From contig NZ_JANTHZ010000002.1 in assembly GCF_024752355.1 (NCBI RefSeq), forward strand, positions 434,001 through 498,000: DNA of 64,000 nt, in the 5' to 3' direction. Every line of letters starts with the position of its first letter. Positions within the stretch are counted from its first letter, which is position 1. A program made the translations under genes and the position numbers. The DNA is from Ancylobacter mangrovi (GTDB taxonomy: Bacteria > Pseudomonadota > Alphaproteobacteria > Rhizobiales > Xanthobacteraceae). Shown in pieces: positions 38,477 to 47,534 of the stretch. The notes under the pieces are model-generated. The model made no database searches, was not told the origin of the DNA, and saw only the letters and a program-made list of their open reading frames with translations.

Positions 38477-39511
38477 CTACCGGGCCGCACGACCATTGGC
38501 GGCCGCCGGCCGCGTGACCTGATCCAGGAAACGATGGCCGTCAAGCACGATGGCCGGGTCCGGCACGCCGACGACCTTGTCGTCGCGCCCCGCATAGGGA
38601 AGCTGGGCCAGCACACGCCTTATGGCGCCGAGGCGGGCGCGCATCTTGTCGTTGGCCAGGACGACCGTCCATGGCGTGCTCGCAGTGTGGCTCGCCTCGA
38701 TCATCGCGTTGCGGGCGGTCGAGATCGCGCCCCAGCGCGCGGGCGCGGACAGGTCGACGGGCGAGAGCTTCCAGCGCTTCAGCGGGTCCTTGTGGCGCTC
38801 ATGCAGGCGCTTGAGCTGCATCTCGCGGCCGATGTCGAGCCAGATCTTGAACAGGCGGATGCCGTCGTCGACCAGCATCTTCTCGAACACCGGCACCTGG
38901 TCGAGGAACTGCGTCGTCTGCTGCGGGGCGCAGAAGCCCATCACCGGCTCGACCACGGCCCGGTTGTACCAGGAGCGGTCGAACATCACGATCTCGCCGC
39001 GATAGGGAAGATGGGCCACGTAGCGCTGGAAGTACCACTGCGCCGATTCGACGTCGGTGGGCTTGTCGAGCGCCACCACCCGCACATAGCGCGGGTTGAG
39101 ATGCTGGACGAAGCGGTGGATGGTGCCGCCCTTGCCGGCCGCGTCGCGTCCCTCGAACACGATGACGATCCGCTCGCGCGCGCTCTTCACCCATTCCTGC
39201 AGCTTCAGGAGCTCGATCTGCAGCTCGCGCAGCTCCTTCTGGTAGAGCTTGCGCTTGGGACGGTCGGTGTAGGGATAGTCGCCGCTGCCATAGGCGCGCG
39301 AAGAAATCACCGCCGCCAGCGGCTCGTCGACCGAGAAGGCGGCAAGCGCCTTGGCAAGTTCGCGATCGTCGTCGCCGGACGAGTCCACGGGTGCGGACTT
39401 CACCCCGGACGAGGCAACCTTCTTGGCTGAAGAGGAACCCTTCGAAGACCTTTTAGCTGGCGTTTTTCCCGCAGATTTCTTGACCGACGACTTGTCCGGC
39501 TTCTTCGTCAT
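38477..39511 (-). CDS. ppk2: Polyphosphate kinase 2, class I-like, with a Lys/Ser/Ala-rich N-terminal tail
   Basis: A 344-residue PPK2-family kinase that moves phosphate between polyphosphate and nucleoside diphosphates. It has Walker A GRDAAGKGG, HRFVQHLNPRYVRVVAL, the lid-region QWYFQRYVAHLP and Walker B FDRSWYNRAVVEPVMGFC, as in class I PPK2. The first 50 or so residues (MTKKPDKSSVKKSAGKTPAK and on) are disordered and basic, like histone H1-type tails. GAGAGG before the ATG at 39511 fixes the start. It diverges from phoR and is co-transcribed with a secreted protein, linking it to phosphate metabolism. Confidence 0.93.
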   Translation of the reverse strand: MTKKPDKSSVKKSAGKTPAKRSSKGSSSAKKVASSGVKSAPVDSSGDDDRELAKALAAFSVDEPLAAVISSRAYGSGDYPYTDRPKRKLYQKELRELQIELLKLQEWVKSARERIVIVFEGRDAAGKGGTIHRFVQHLNPRYVRVVALDKPTDVESAQWYFQRYVAHLPYRGEIVMFDRSWYNRAVVEPVMGFCAPQQTTQFLDQVPVFEKMLVDDGIRLFKIWLDIGREMQLKRLHERHKDPLKRWKLSPVDLSAPARWGAISTARNAMIEASHTASTPWTVVLANDKMRARLGAIRRVLAQLPYAGRDDKVVGVPDPAIVLDGHRFLDQVTRPAAANGRAAR

Positions 39512-39530
39512 ATGGAAGCCTCTCATACGT

Positions 39531-39556
39531 AACATAAGGAAGATAAGGTACGTTCC
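39531..39556 (-). promoter_or_regulatory. Possible EcfG-type general-stress promoter before ppk2
   Basis: On the minus strand GGAAC (39556-39552), 17 bases, then TGTT (39534-39531) is one base off the alphaproteobacterial EcfG consensus as I recall it (GGAAC-N16/17-CGTT). The predicted transcript would start only about a dozen bases before the ppk2 start codon, which is close. Suggestive only. Confidence 0.25.
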
Positions 39557-39695
39557 TTGAGTCTTCCCTGGATTCGCGGCACGCAAGCCCCATCTCGATC
39601 TCGCGCCGTGTGCAGGAAGCATAGCGAATAAGACGCCGAATGGCACGGTGGCTGGCAACAGCCGGCAACAAACATTTGCAGGAAGCGGTCCGGCG

Positions 39696-41012
39696 ATGGC
39701 CCCGGTGGAGACGACCTACCCTGAAGAGACGCTGCGCCAGAGGCTCGCCGGTGCGCGGTGGATTCTTGCCGTCGCCGCGGCCGGCCTCGCCGCGACGGTG
39801 TGGGCCGACATGCTGGCGCCGCTGCCGGCCGCGGCCATCGGCCTCGCCATCCTCGCGGCCGCCGCGCTGCCGGCCTCGCGCCGCCCGCTGGTGGTGATCG
39901 CAAGCGCCCGCCGGGGCGAGCCGAGCCCGGTGCGGCTCGGCGTCGAGGAACGACTCACGGCGCTGGTGCGAGCCCTTCCCGAGGCCGCGCTGCTGCTCGA
40001 CCCGCGCGGCACCGTGCTGGTCGCCAACGCCCGCGCCATCGGCATCGCCGCCAGCGTCCGGGTCGGCGACCCGGTCTCCTTCGCGGTGCGCGTGCCCGAG
40101 GTGCTGGAGGCGATCCGCGCCGCCACCCGCGACGGCGTCCCGCACCGGATCGAATTCGCCGAGCGGGTGCCGATCGACCGTTGGCTGCGCGCCGACATCG
40201 TGCCCATCCGCTCCGGCGACGGGCGCGAGGGCAAAGCCACCGAGGCGCTGCTGGTCAGCTTCGTCGACCTGACGCAGCAGCGGCGCGTCGAGCAGATGCG
40301 GGTGGACTTCATCGCCAATGCCAGCCACGAGCTGCGCACCCCGCTGGCCTCGCTCTCCGGCTTCATCGAGACGCTGCAGGGGCCGGCCAGGAACGACGCG
40401 CATGCGCGCGAGCGCTTCCTCAAGATCATGGGCGAGCAGGCGCGGCGCATGTCGCGGCTGATCGAAGACCTGCTCTCGCTCTCGCGCATCGAGCTCAATG
40501 CCCATGTCATGCCGGAAGCGGCAGTCGACCTCGTCGCCGTGGTCGGCCATGTGCGCGACACGCTGAGCCCGCTCGGGCACGAGCGCGGCGTGGAGATCGG
40601 CTTCGCCAACTCGGTCGGCCCGGTGACGGTGCGCGGCGACCGGGACGAGCTGATCCGGCTGTTCGAGAACCTGGTCGAGAACGCGATGAAGTATGGCGGC
40701 TCCGGCGGGCGGGTGGAAATCTCGATCGGCCGCGCCGAGAACGACGTGGTGGTGGGCGTGCGCGACTTCGGCCCCGGCATCGCGCCCGAACACGTGCCAC
40801 GCCTCACCGAACGCTTCTACCGGGTCGACACCGCCCATTCGCGCGAGCAGGGCGGCACTGGGCTGGGGCTCGCCATCGTCAAGCACATCGTCGCGCGCCA
40901 CCGCGGCCGGCTCGGTATCGAGAGCACGCCGGGCGAAGGCGCGACATTCTCCGTCCGGCTTTCCGGGCAGTTTCATCAGGACGAAAAAAGCGACGTCGGA
41001 ACAGCGGCTTAA
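39696..41012 (+). CDS. phoR: Phosphate regulon sensor histidine kinase
   Basis: A 438-residue membrane-bound kinase that phosphorylates PhoB under phosphate limitation. Two N-terminal helices (about 20-60) precede a PAS-like region (LPEAALLLDPRGTVLVANARA). The dimerisation box holds the phospho-accepting His in FIANASHELRTPLASLSGF, and the ATPase N, G1 and G2 boxes are NLVENAMKYGG, VVGVRDFGPGI and EQGGTGLGLAIVKH. The start is the ATG at 39696 after AGGAAG; a GTG at 39648 is an alternative. The pho box and pstS follow directly. Confidence 0.94.
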   Translation: MAPVETTYPEETLRQRLAGARWILAVAAAGLAATVWADMLAPLPAAAIGLAILAAAALPASRRPLVVIASARRGEPSPVRLGVEERLTALVRALPEAALLLDPRGTVLVANARAIGIAASVRVGDPVSFAVRVPEVLEAIRAATRDGVPHRIEFAERVPIDRWLRADIVPIRSGDGREGKATEALLVSFVDLTQQRRVEQMRVDFIANASHELRTPLASLSGFIETLQGPARNDAHARERFLKIMGEQARRMSRLIEDLLSLSRIELNAHVMPEAAVDLVAVVGHVRDTLSPLGHERGVEIGFANSVGPVTVRGDRDELIRLFENLVENAMKYGGSGGRVEISIGRAENDVVVGVRDFGPGIAPEHVPRLTERFYRVDTAHSREQGGTGLGLAIVKHIVARHRGRLGIESTPGEGATFSVRLSGQFHQDEKSDVGTAA

Positions 41013-41013
41013 G

Positions 41014-41042
41014 GTGTCATCAAGACGTCATTCCGACGTCAT
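41014..41042 (+). promoter_or_regulatory. Pho box: three 7-base repeats with 11-base period, before pstS
   Basis: GTGTCAT (41014-41020), ACGTCAT (41025-41031) and ACGTCAT (41036-41042), each separated by four bases, match the PhoB heptamer CTGTCAT with its 11-base spacing. The array begins two bases after the phoR stop, about 130 bases before the pstS start, so phosphate-starvation induction of pstSCAB-phoU-phoB is expected. Confidence 0.85.
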
Positions 41043-41168
41043 AGAACCTTGGTGCCGGGGCGATAGAAGTCCCCCTGTACACTTTAATCCGCTGCCCCTC
41101 CGGCCAACAACGCGCCCCGTTTTCTCGTATGCGGGTGCGGCCGGTCTCCCGATCCAAGGAGAAGACCT

Positions 41169-42209
41169 TTGAAACTCACCCATATCCTCAGCGCCGCCGC
41201 GCTGTCGTTCGCGTTTTCCGGCGCCGCCTACGCCACCGACATCAACGGCGCCGGCGCCTCCTTCCCCGCTCCGGTCTATCAGGCCTGGGCCGCGGCCTAT
41301 AAGGAGAAGACCGGTAACGGGATGAACTACCAGTCGATCGGCTCGGGCGGCGGCCAGAACCAGATCGTCAACCGCACGGTCGACTTCGGCGCCTCCGACG
41401 CCCCGATGGCCGACGACAAGCTCGCCAGCAACAACCTGCTGCAGTTCCCGACCGTGATCGGCTCCGTCGTCCCGACCGTCAACCTCGACGGCATCGGCGA
41501 CGGCCAGCTCACGCTCTCCGGTGCGGTGCTCGCCGACATCTACCAGGGCAAGATCACCAAGTGGAACGACGAGAAGATCGCCGCCCTCAACAAGGGCGTG
41601 AAGCTTCCCGACACCGCGATCGTGCCGATCTATCGTTCGGACAGCTCGGGCACCTCCTTCGTGTTCACCTCCTACCTGTCCGCCGTCAGCCCGGACTGGA
41701 AGTCCAACGTCGGTGCCGCCACCTCGGTGCAGTGGCCGGCCGGCGCGGGCGCCAAGGGCAATGAGGGCGTTTCGGGCATGGTGAAGAACACCAAGGGCGC
41801 CATCGGCTACGTCGAGTTCGTCTATGCGGCCGCCAACAGCCTGCCGACCACCAACCTGGTCAACAAGGCCGGCAAGGTCGTGAAGCCCTCCGTCCCCGCC
41901 TTCATGGACGCCGCTGCCGCGGCCGACTGGGCCGGCGCGAAGAACTTCGCCGCCTCGATGATCGACACCGCCGGCGACAGCGCCTGGCCGATCGTCTCCG
42001 CCACCTACATCCTGCTGCCGAAGAACCCGAACAACGCCGACCAGTCGGCCGCCGTCATCAAGTTCTTCGACTGGGCCTACACCGCCGACGGCGACGCCAT
42101 CGCCGAGAAGCTGCACTACATCCCGCTGCCGGACTCGGTCGTCGCCAACATCAAGAAGGCGTGGTCGAGCGAGGTCAAGGTCGACGGCAAGGCCGTCTGG
42201 ACCAACTGA
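41169..42209 (+). CDS. pstS: Phosphate ABC transporter, periplasmic binding protein
   Basis: A 346-residue periplasmic Pi-binding protein. The signal peptide (about 1-22, cut after AAYA) is followed by TDINGAGASFPAPVYQAW, the Pi-binding loops ASDAPM and RSDSSGTSFVFTSYLS, and the YILLPKNP segment. It starts at a TTG at 41169; AAGGAGAAG directly before it is a strong ribosome site. It is the first gene of the phosphate transport operon, downstream of the Pho box. A strong hairpin follows the stop codon and probably limits read-through to pstC. Confidence 0.96.
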   Translation: MKLTHILSAAALSFAFSGAAYATDINGAGASFPAPVYQAWAAAYKEKTGNGMNYQSIGSGGGQNQIVNRTVDFGASDAPMADDKLASNNLLQFPTVIGSVVPTVNLDGIGDGQLTLSGAVLADIYQGKITKWNDEKIAALNKGVKLPDTAIVPIYRSDSSGTSFVFTSYLSAVSPDWKSNVGAATSVQWPAGAGAKGNEGVSGMVKNTKGAIGYVEFVYAAANSLPTTNLVNKAGKVVKPSVPAFMDAAAAADWAGAKNFAASMIDTAGDSAWPIVSATYILLPKNPNNADQSAAVIKFFDWAYTADGDAIAEKLHYIPLPDSVVANIKKAWSSEVKVDGKAVWTN

Positions 42210-42252
42210 TCGGGTCCGTCTTCCGCTTCCGCCGGAAGACCTCGAACAAAGC

Positions 42253-42278
42253 GGGGCGGCCGTTACGGCGGCCGCCCC
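42253..42278 (+). terminator. Stem-loop between pstS and pstC (attenuator)
   Basis: A perfect 10-bp stem (GGGGCGGCCG / CGGCCGCCCC) with a six-base loop, followed by TTCTCG, lies about 45 bases after pstS and before pstC in the 250-base gap. It probably causes partial termination, so that the binding protein is made in excess over the permease subunits. Confidence 0.65.
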
Positions 42279-42459
42279 TTCTCGTCTGCGCCTCTTCTCG
42301 TCTCCGCCCCCGGCCTGTAGCCTGACGGCGAGCCGGCATGGGCGAGTGCCGCGCAGACCCATTGACAAACACCGACGCCGAGCCCTGAAAGCCACGCCCT
42401 GAAACGCCGACCCGCGGGCCGCGACGCCGCGGGGAAGACGGGTCCGAGGATCACACGAC

Positions 42460-43437
42460 ATGGACGCCACTCTCAGTGGAACCGAGGCGACCACCGCCCT
42501 GAAAGCCGCGCACAAGCCGACCGGCCGCATCAGCGATCCCATCTTCGTCGGCATCCTGTGGGGCTGCGGACTGCTGGTTCTGCTGCTGCTCGGCCTGATC
42601 ATCGCCATGCTGTTCGAGGGCGGGCTGCCGGCGCTGCGCGAATTCGGCATCTCCTTCCTCTGGTCGACGAGCTGGAACCCGGTCACCGAGAAGTTCGGCG
42701 CCGGCGTCATGGTGTTCGGCACCGTGTTCAGCGCCGTGATCGCGGTCATCGTCGCGCTGCCGCTCTCCTTCGGCATCGCCTTCTTCCTCACCGAGATCGC
42801 CGCCGGCCCGCTGCGCCGCCCGATCGGGGTGGCGATCCAGCTCCTCGCCGCGATCCCCTCGATCATCTACGGCATGTGGGGCTTCTTCATCGTCGTGCCG
42901 CTGATCGCCGCCTATGTGCAGCCGCCCCTCATCGAGTGGCTCGGCCCGATCCCGCTGCTCGGCGCGCTGTTCCAGGGCCCGCCGCTGGGCGCGGGCATGC
43001 TGACCGCCGGCCTGATCCTGGCGCTGATGATCCTTCCCTTCATCACCGCCATGTTCGTCGAAGTGCTGGAATCGGTGCCCCCGATGCTGAAGGAATCCGC
43101 CTACGGCGTCGGCGCCACGACCTATGAGGTCTATCGCAACGTCTCCGTCCCCTATGGCCGCACGGCCATGGTCGGCGCGGTCATGCTGGGCCTCGGCCGC
43201 GCGCTGGGCGAGACCATGGCGGTGACCTTCGTCATCGGCAATGCGACCCGCATGTCGGCCTCGCTGTTCGCACCGGGCGCGACCATCGCCTCCACCATCG
43301 CCAACGAGTTCCCCGAAGCCTCCATCGGCTCGCTCAAGCTGCAGTCGCTGATGCAGCTCGGCTTCATCCTGTTCGTCATCTCCTTCATCGTGCTTGCGCT
43401 GTCGCGCATGCTGGTCCGCTCGAAGCTCGAGGGCTGA
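42460..43437 (+). CDS. pstC: Phosphate ABC transporter, permease PstC
   Basis: A 325-residue inner-membrane permease subunit with about six helices in the transport domain. Family segments are FGAGVMVFGTVFSAVIAVIVALPLSFG, IPSIIYGMWGFFIV, the EAA loop around LKESAYGVGATTYEVYRNVSVPYG and GLGRALGETMAVTFVIGNA. It pairs with PstA to form the Pi channel energised by PstB. pstA follows after 12 bases. Confidence 0.96.
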   Translation: MDATLSGTEATTALKAAHKPTGRISDPIFVGILWGCGLLVLLLLGLIIAMLFEGGLPALREFGISFLWSTSWNPVTEKFGAGVMVFGTVFSAVIAVIVALPLSFGIAFFLTEIAAGPLRRPIGVAIQLLAAIPSIIYGMWGFFIVVPLIAAYVQPPLIEWLGPIPLLGALFQGPPLGAGMLTAGLILALMILPFITAMFVEVLESVPPMLKESAYGVGATTYEVYRNVSVPYGRTAMVGAVMLGLGRALGETMAVTFVIGNATRMSASLFAPGATIASTIANEFPEASIGSLKLQSLMQLGFILFVISFIVLALSRMLVRSKLEG

Positions 43438-43449
43438 GGAAGACAGATC

Positions 43450-44283
43450 ATGGCATCTCTCGCCCGTCGCCGCGCCACCGACTACACGGTCAAGGCCCTC
43501 TCCACCGGCTTCGCCGCGCTCTCGCTCGTGCTGCTGGCCTGGATCCTGTGGACCCTGCTGGCGCGCGGCCTTCCCGCGCTCGGCCCGCATGTCTTCACCC
43601 GCATCACCCTGCCCCCGGGCGCCGGCGGCGGCCTGCTCAACGCCATCGTCGGCTCGCTGATCCAGATCGGCGTGGCGCTCATCATCGGCACCCCGATCGG
43701 GCTGATGTGCGGCACCTTCCTCGCCGAGAACGGGCGCAACACGCAGGTCGGCAGCGCGGTGCGCTTCGTCAATGACGTGCTGCTCTCTGCCCCCTCGATC
43801 CTGATCGGCCTGTTCGTTTACCAGCTCCTGGTGGTGCCCTTCGGCGGCTTCTCCGGCTGGGCGGGCTCGATCGCCCTCGCCATCCTGGTGATCCCGGTGG
43901 TCGTGCGCACCACCGAGGACATGCTGAACCTGGTGCCGATCGGCCTGCGCGAGGCGGCCTTCGCACTCGGCGCGCCGCAGTGGAAGGTGGTGACGATGAT
44001 CACCTGGCGCGCGGCGCGCGCGGGCATCGTGACCGGCATCCTGCTATCGCTGGCGCGCGCCGCCGGCGAGACCGCGCCGCTGCTGTTCACCTCGCTCGGC
44101 AATAATGGCTGGTCGGTCAGCCTCGACGCGCCGATGGCCTCGCTGCCGATCGCGATCTACCAGTACGCCGCCTCGCCCTTCGAGGACTGGGTCGCCCTGG
44201 CCTGGGCGGGTGCCCTGCTGATCACCGCCGGGGTTCTGGCCCTGAACGTCGTTTCCCGCCTTGTCCTGGCGAAGATGAAGTGA
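43450..44283 (+). CDS. pstA: Phosphate ABC transporter, permease PstA
   Basis: A 277-residue inner-membrane partner of PstC. About six helices are seen, with [40 protein letters not shown], the EAA-type loop [21 protein letters not shown] and [23 protein letters not shown] before the ATG at 43450 supports the start. pstB starts eight bases after its stop, so translation is probably coupled. Confidence 0.96.
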   Translation: MASLARRRATDYTVKALSTGFAALSLVLLAWILWTLLARGLPALGPHVFTRITLPPGAGGGLLNAIVGSLIQIGVALIIGTPIGLMCGTFLAENGRNTQVGSAVRFVNDVLLSAPSILIGLFVYQLLVVPFGGFSGWAGSIALAILVIPVVVRTTEDMLNLVPIGLREAAFALGAPQWKVVTMITWRAARAGIVTGILLSLARAAGETAPLLFTSLGNNGWSVSLDAPMASLPIAIYQYAASPFEDWVALAWAGALLITAGVLALNVVSRLVLAKMK

Positions 44284-44291
44284 GACGAACC

Positions 44292-45113
44292 ATGAATTTC
44301 GCACCCGAGACGTCGATCGACATCGCCTCCGCCGTCAACCGCGCGACCGCGCCGTCGGCCGAGCCCAAGCTCAAGGTGGACAAGCTCAACTTCTACTATG
44401 GCGACAACCACGCGCTGAAGAACATCAATTTCGAGATCCCCGAGAAGCGCGTCACCGCGATGATCGGACCCTCGGGCTGCGGCAAGTCCACGCTGCTGCG
44501 CATCTTCAACCGCATGTACCAGCTCTATCCGGGCCAGCGCGCGGAAGGGAACATCTGGTTCGACGGCGTCGACCTGCTCGGCAAGGACCTCGATTCCACC
44601 GTGGTGCGTTCGCGCATCGGCATGGTGTTCCAGAAGCCGACCCCGTTCCCGATGTCGATCTACGACAACATCGCCTTCGGCGTGAAGCTGCACGAGAGCC
44701 TGAACAAGGCGCAGATGGACGAGCGCGTCGAGTGGTGCCTGCGCAAGGCCGCGATCTGGGACGAAACCAAGGACCGCCTGCACACTTCCGCGCTCGGCAT
44801 GTCGGGCGGCCAGCAGCAGCGTCTGTGCATCGCCCGCACCATCGCGGTGCGCCCGGAAGTGATCCTGCTCGACGAGCCGACCTCGGCGCTCGACCCGATC
44901 TCCACCTCGAAGATCGAGGACCTGATCGACGAGCTGAAGCAGGAATTCACCATCGTCATCGTCACCCACAACATGCAGCAGGCGGCGCGCTGCGCCGACA
45001 TCACCTCCTTCTTCTATCTGGGCGAGCTGATCGAGGTCGCCGCGTCCAACGAAATCTTCACCAATCCGCGCGAAGCGCGCACCCGCGACTACATCACCGG
45101 CCGCTTCGGCTGA
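44292..45113 (+). CDS. pstB: Phosphate ABC transporter, ATPase PstB
   Basis: A 273-residue cytoplasmic ATP-binding subunit. Walker A is GPSGCGKST near residue 61, the signature motif [11 protein letters not shown], Walker [14 protein letters not shown] and the switch His in [16 protein letters not shown]. The long helical subdomain with [19 protein letters not shown] is specific for PstB. The start is the ATG at 44292 ([10 protein letters not shown]); a GTG at 44280 overlapping pstA is possible. phoU follows after 22 bases. Confidence 0.97.
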   Translation: MNFAPETSIDIASAVNRATAPSAEPKLKVDKLNFYYGDNHALKNINFEIPEKRVTAMIGPSGCGKSTLLRIFNRMYQLYPGQRAEGNIWFDGVDLLGKDLDSTVVRSRIGMVFQKPTPFPMSIYDNIAFGVKLHESLNKAQMDERVEWCLRKAAIWDETKDRLHTSALGMSGGQQQRLCIARTIAVRPEVILLDEPTSALDPISTSKIEDLIDELKQEFTIVIVTHNMQQAARCADITSFFYLGELIEVAASNEIFTNPREARTRDYITGRFG

Positions 45114-45135
45114 ACTGGCGGCGGAGGATCATCCC

Positions 45136-45849
45136 ATGACCGAACATATCGTCTCCTCCTTCGACAGCGACCTGAAGGACCTCTCGCGGCGCGTGGTCGA
45201 GATGGGCGGGCAGGCCGAGCGCCTGGTCGCCGATTCGGTCATGGCGCTGGTGAAGCGCGACACCGAGCTGGCGCAGAAGGTGATCGTGCTCGACGGGCCG
45301 ATCGACCTGCTGCAGCGCGAGATCGAGGAGAAGGCCATCCTCACCATCGCCCGCCGCCAGCCGCTCGCCATCGACCTGCGCGAGATCGTCGCCGCGATGC
45401 GCATCGCCAATGACATCGAGCGCATCGGCGACCTCGCCAAGAACACCGCCAAGCGGGTGCTGGCGCTGACCGGCGAGTTCCACCCGCAGAAGCTGGTGCG
45501 CGGCGTCGAGCACATGTCCGGCATGGTGCTCGAGCAGCTCAAGAGCGTGCTCGATTCCTACGCCAGCCGCGACGACGCGCGCGCCCTAGAGGTGTGGAAG
45601 CGCGATGGCGAGGTCGACATCCTGTACACCTCGCTGTTCCGCGAGCTCCTCACCTACATGATGGAAGACCCGCGCAATATCTCGCTGTGCACGCATCTGC
45701 TGTTCTGCGCCAAGAACATCGAGCGCATCGGCGACCACGCCACCAACATCGCCGAGACGGTGCACTACCTCTCCACCGGCCAGCTGCTCGCCGACGAGCG
45801 GCCCAAGCAGGATACCAGCAGCCTGACGACGGTCCCGTTCCCGGCCTGA
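45136..45849 (+). CDS. phoU: Phosphate transport system regulator PhoU
   Basis: A 237-residue all-helical protein of two three-helix bundles. The metal-binding-style repeats are ARRQPLAIDLREIVAAMRIANDIERIGDLA in the first half and TYMMEDPRNISLCTHLLFCAKNIERIGDHATNIAE in the second. PhoU links PstB to PhoR, turning off the regulon when phosphate is plentiful. GGAGGATC before the ATG at 45136 is a good ribosome site. It stands in the standard place between pstB and phoB. Confidence 0.96.
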   Translation: MTEHIVSSFDSDLKDLSRRVVEMGGQAERLVADSVMALVKRDTELAQKVIVLDGPIDLLQREIEEKAILTIARRQPLAIDLREIVAAMRIANDIERIGDLAKNTAKRVLALTGEFHPQKLVRGVEHMSGMVLEQLKSVLDSYASRDDARALEVWKRDGEVDILYTSLFRELLTYMMEDPRNISLCTHLLFCAKNIERIGDHATNIAETVHYLSTGQLLADERPKQDTSSLTTVPFPA

Positions 45850-45883
45850 GGCGGGCGGCGACCGTCCTCAACCGAGAAAAGCA

Positions 45884-46585
45884 ATGCCGACCAACATCCT
45901 GATCGTCGAGGACGAGGAGCCGCTGACCCTGCTCCTGCGTTACAACCTCGAGTCTGAAGGCTATGCGGTGGAGAGCGTCGCCCGGGGCGACGAGGCGGAG
46001 ACGAGGCTGAGGGAAAGCGTCCCCGACCTCGTCATCCTCGACTGGATGCTGCCGGGGCTTTCCGGCATCGAGCTGTGCCGGCGCCTGCGGGCGCGCCCCG
46101 AGACGGAGCGCATGCCGGTGCTAATGCTCACCGCGCGCGGCGAGGAGGCCGAGCGTGTGCGCGGCCTCGCCACCGGCGCCGACGACTACGTGGTGAAGCC
46201 GTTCTCGGTGCCGGAGCTGGTGGCGCGGGTCCGCGCGCTGCTCCGCCGAGCCAAGCCGGACCATATCTCCACCTTGTTGCGGGCCGGTGACATCGAGCTC
46301 GACCGCGAGACCAAGCGCGTGCATCGCGGCGGGCGGGAGCTGCATCTCGGGCCGACCGAGTTCCGGCTGCTCGAATTCCTGATGCAGTCCCCGGGGCGGG
46401 TCTATTCGCGCGAGCAGCTGCTCGACGGGGTGTGGGGCCAGGACGTCTATATCGACGAGCGCACCGTGGACGTCCACGTCGGCCGCCTGCGCAAGGCGCT
46501 CAACCGCCCGCGCCAGCCCGACCCCATCCGCACCGTGCGCGGCTCCGGCTATTCCTTCAACGAGATGTTCGCCCGCGCGCACTGA
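45884..46585 (+). CDS. phoB: Phosphate regulon response regulator PhoB
   Basis: A 233-residue OmpR/PhoB-type regulator. The receiver domain (IVEDEEPLTLLLRYNLESEGY, phospho-accepting Asp in LVILDWMLPGLSG, Lys in DYVVKPFSVPEL) is followed by a winged-helix DNA-binding domain (HLGPTEFRLLEFLMQSPGRVYSR, DERTVDVHVGRLRKAL, IRTVRGSGYSF). It activates Pho-box promoters, including the one found before pstS. It is the last gene of the cluster. Confidence 0.96.
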   Translation: MPTNILIVEDEEPLTLLLRYNLESEGYAVESVARGDEAETRLRESVPDLVILDWMLPGLSGIELCRRLRARPETERMPVLMLTARGEEAERVRGLATGADDYVVKPFSVPELVARVRALLRRAKPDHISTLLRAGDIELDRETKRVHRGGRELHLGPTEFRLLEFLMQSPGRVYSREQLLDGVWGQDVYIDERTVDVHVGRLRKALNRPRQPDPIRTVRGSGYSFNEMFARAH

Positions 46586-46633
46586 CGGGCGGGCGAACAT
46601 CGGAAGGCGGACGAACGGCCCGCCTCTCCCGCC

Positions 46634-47398
46634 TCAGGTGCGGGTGATCGACAGCCCGCCATCGACGAGGTGGGCGGTGCCGGTGACGAAGGACGAATCG
46701 TCCGAGGCGAGATAGAGCACCGAGCGCGCCAGCTCCTCCGGCGCGCCCACGCGCTTCAGCGCGTGCAGGCCGGTGAGGAAGGCCTTCGCCTCCGGCGTGT
46801 CGTTGGCCTCGCGATACATCTCCGTCTCCACCGCGCCGGGGAGCACCGCGTTCACCCGGATGCCCTGTGGACCGAATTCGGCGGCGAGGGTCTGTGTAAG
46901 GCCGATCAGCCCCGCCTTCGAGGCGGCATAGGCGGCGAGGCCCGGGAAGGCGGCGGTGTAGCCGACGAAGGTGGAGGTGAAGATCACCGAGCCGCCGCCG
47001 GTCTTCAGCATCTCGGCGATCTGGTGCTTGGCGCCGAAGAAGGAACCGGTGAGGTTCACCGCCAGAGCGTCGTTCCAGCCTGCCGCCGAAACGCCGGTGC
47101 TGGGCCCCTTCTCGCCGAGCGTGCCGGCATTGTTGAAGGCGACGTCGAGCCTGCCGAAGCGCTCGACCGCCAGCGCGACCAGCGCCTTGGCATAGTCCTC
47201 AGAGCTGACGTCGCCCGCCAGCGCCACGGCCTCGCCGCCCTTGCCGGCGATCTCGGCGACGAGCGCGTCGAGCTCGCCCTTGCGGCGCGCGCCGACCACG
47301 ACCTTCGCGCCTTCCTGCGCGAACAGCAGCGCGGTCGCCCGGCCGATGCCCGAGCTGGCGCCGGTGACGATCGCGACCTTTCCCGAAAGCCTGTCCAT
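46634..47398 (-). CDS. SDR family oxidoreductase
   Basis: A 254-residue classical short-chain dehydrogenase. Cofactor motif TGASSGIGRATA near residue 13, NNAG near 90, the catalytic Ser region SVIFTSTFVGYT, YAASKAGLIGLT (Tyr-x3-Lys) near 155, and FVTGTAHLVDGGLS at the end. GGAGA before the ATG at 47398 supports the start. It diverges from a LysR gene across about 135 bases, so LysR control is likely. The substrate is unknown; the basic residues after strand 2 (GARRKGEL) suggest NADPH. Confidence 0.9.
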   Translation of the reverse strand: MDRLSGKVAIVTGASSGIGRATALLFAQEGAKVVVGARRKGELDALVAEIAGKGGEAVALAGDVSSEDYAKALVALAVERFGRLDVAFNNAGTLGEKGPSTGVSAAGWNDALAVNLTGSFFGAKHQIAEMLKTGGGSVIFTSTFVGYTAAFPGLAAYAASKAGLIGLTQTLAAEFGPQGIRVNAVLPGAVETEMYREANDTPEAKAFLTGLHALKRVGAPEELARSVLYLASDDSSFVTGTAHLVDGGLSITRT

Positions 47399-47534
47399 AT
47401 CGAATTCTCCATCATGCTATCGGGCGGGCAGGCCGTCATGGCCCGCCGCCGCCCTGTCGCAGATGACTATGGGCAAGAGGCATCGTCCGAATTAGCCTGA
47501 AAATGATGGAACTCGCATCCGGAAAGACCGAACG

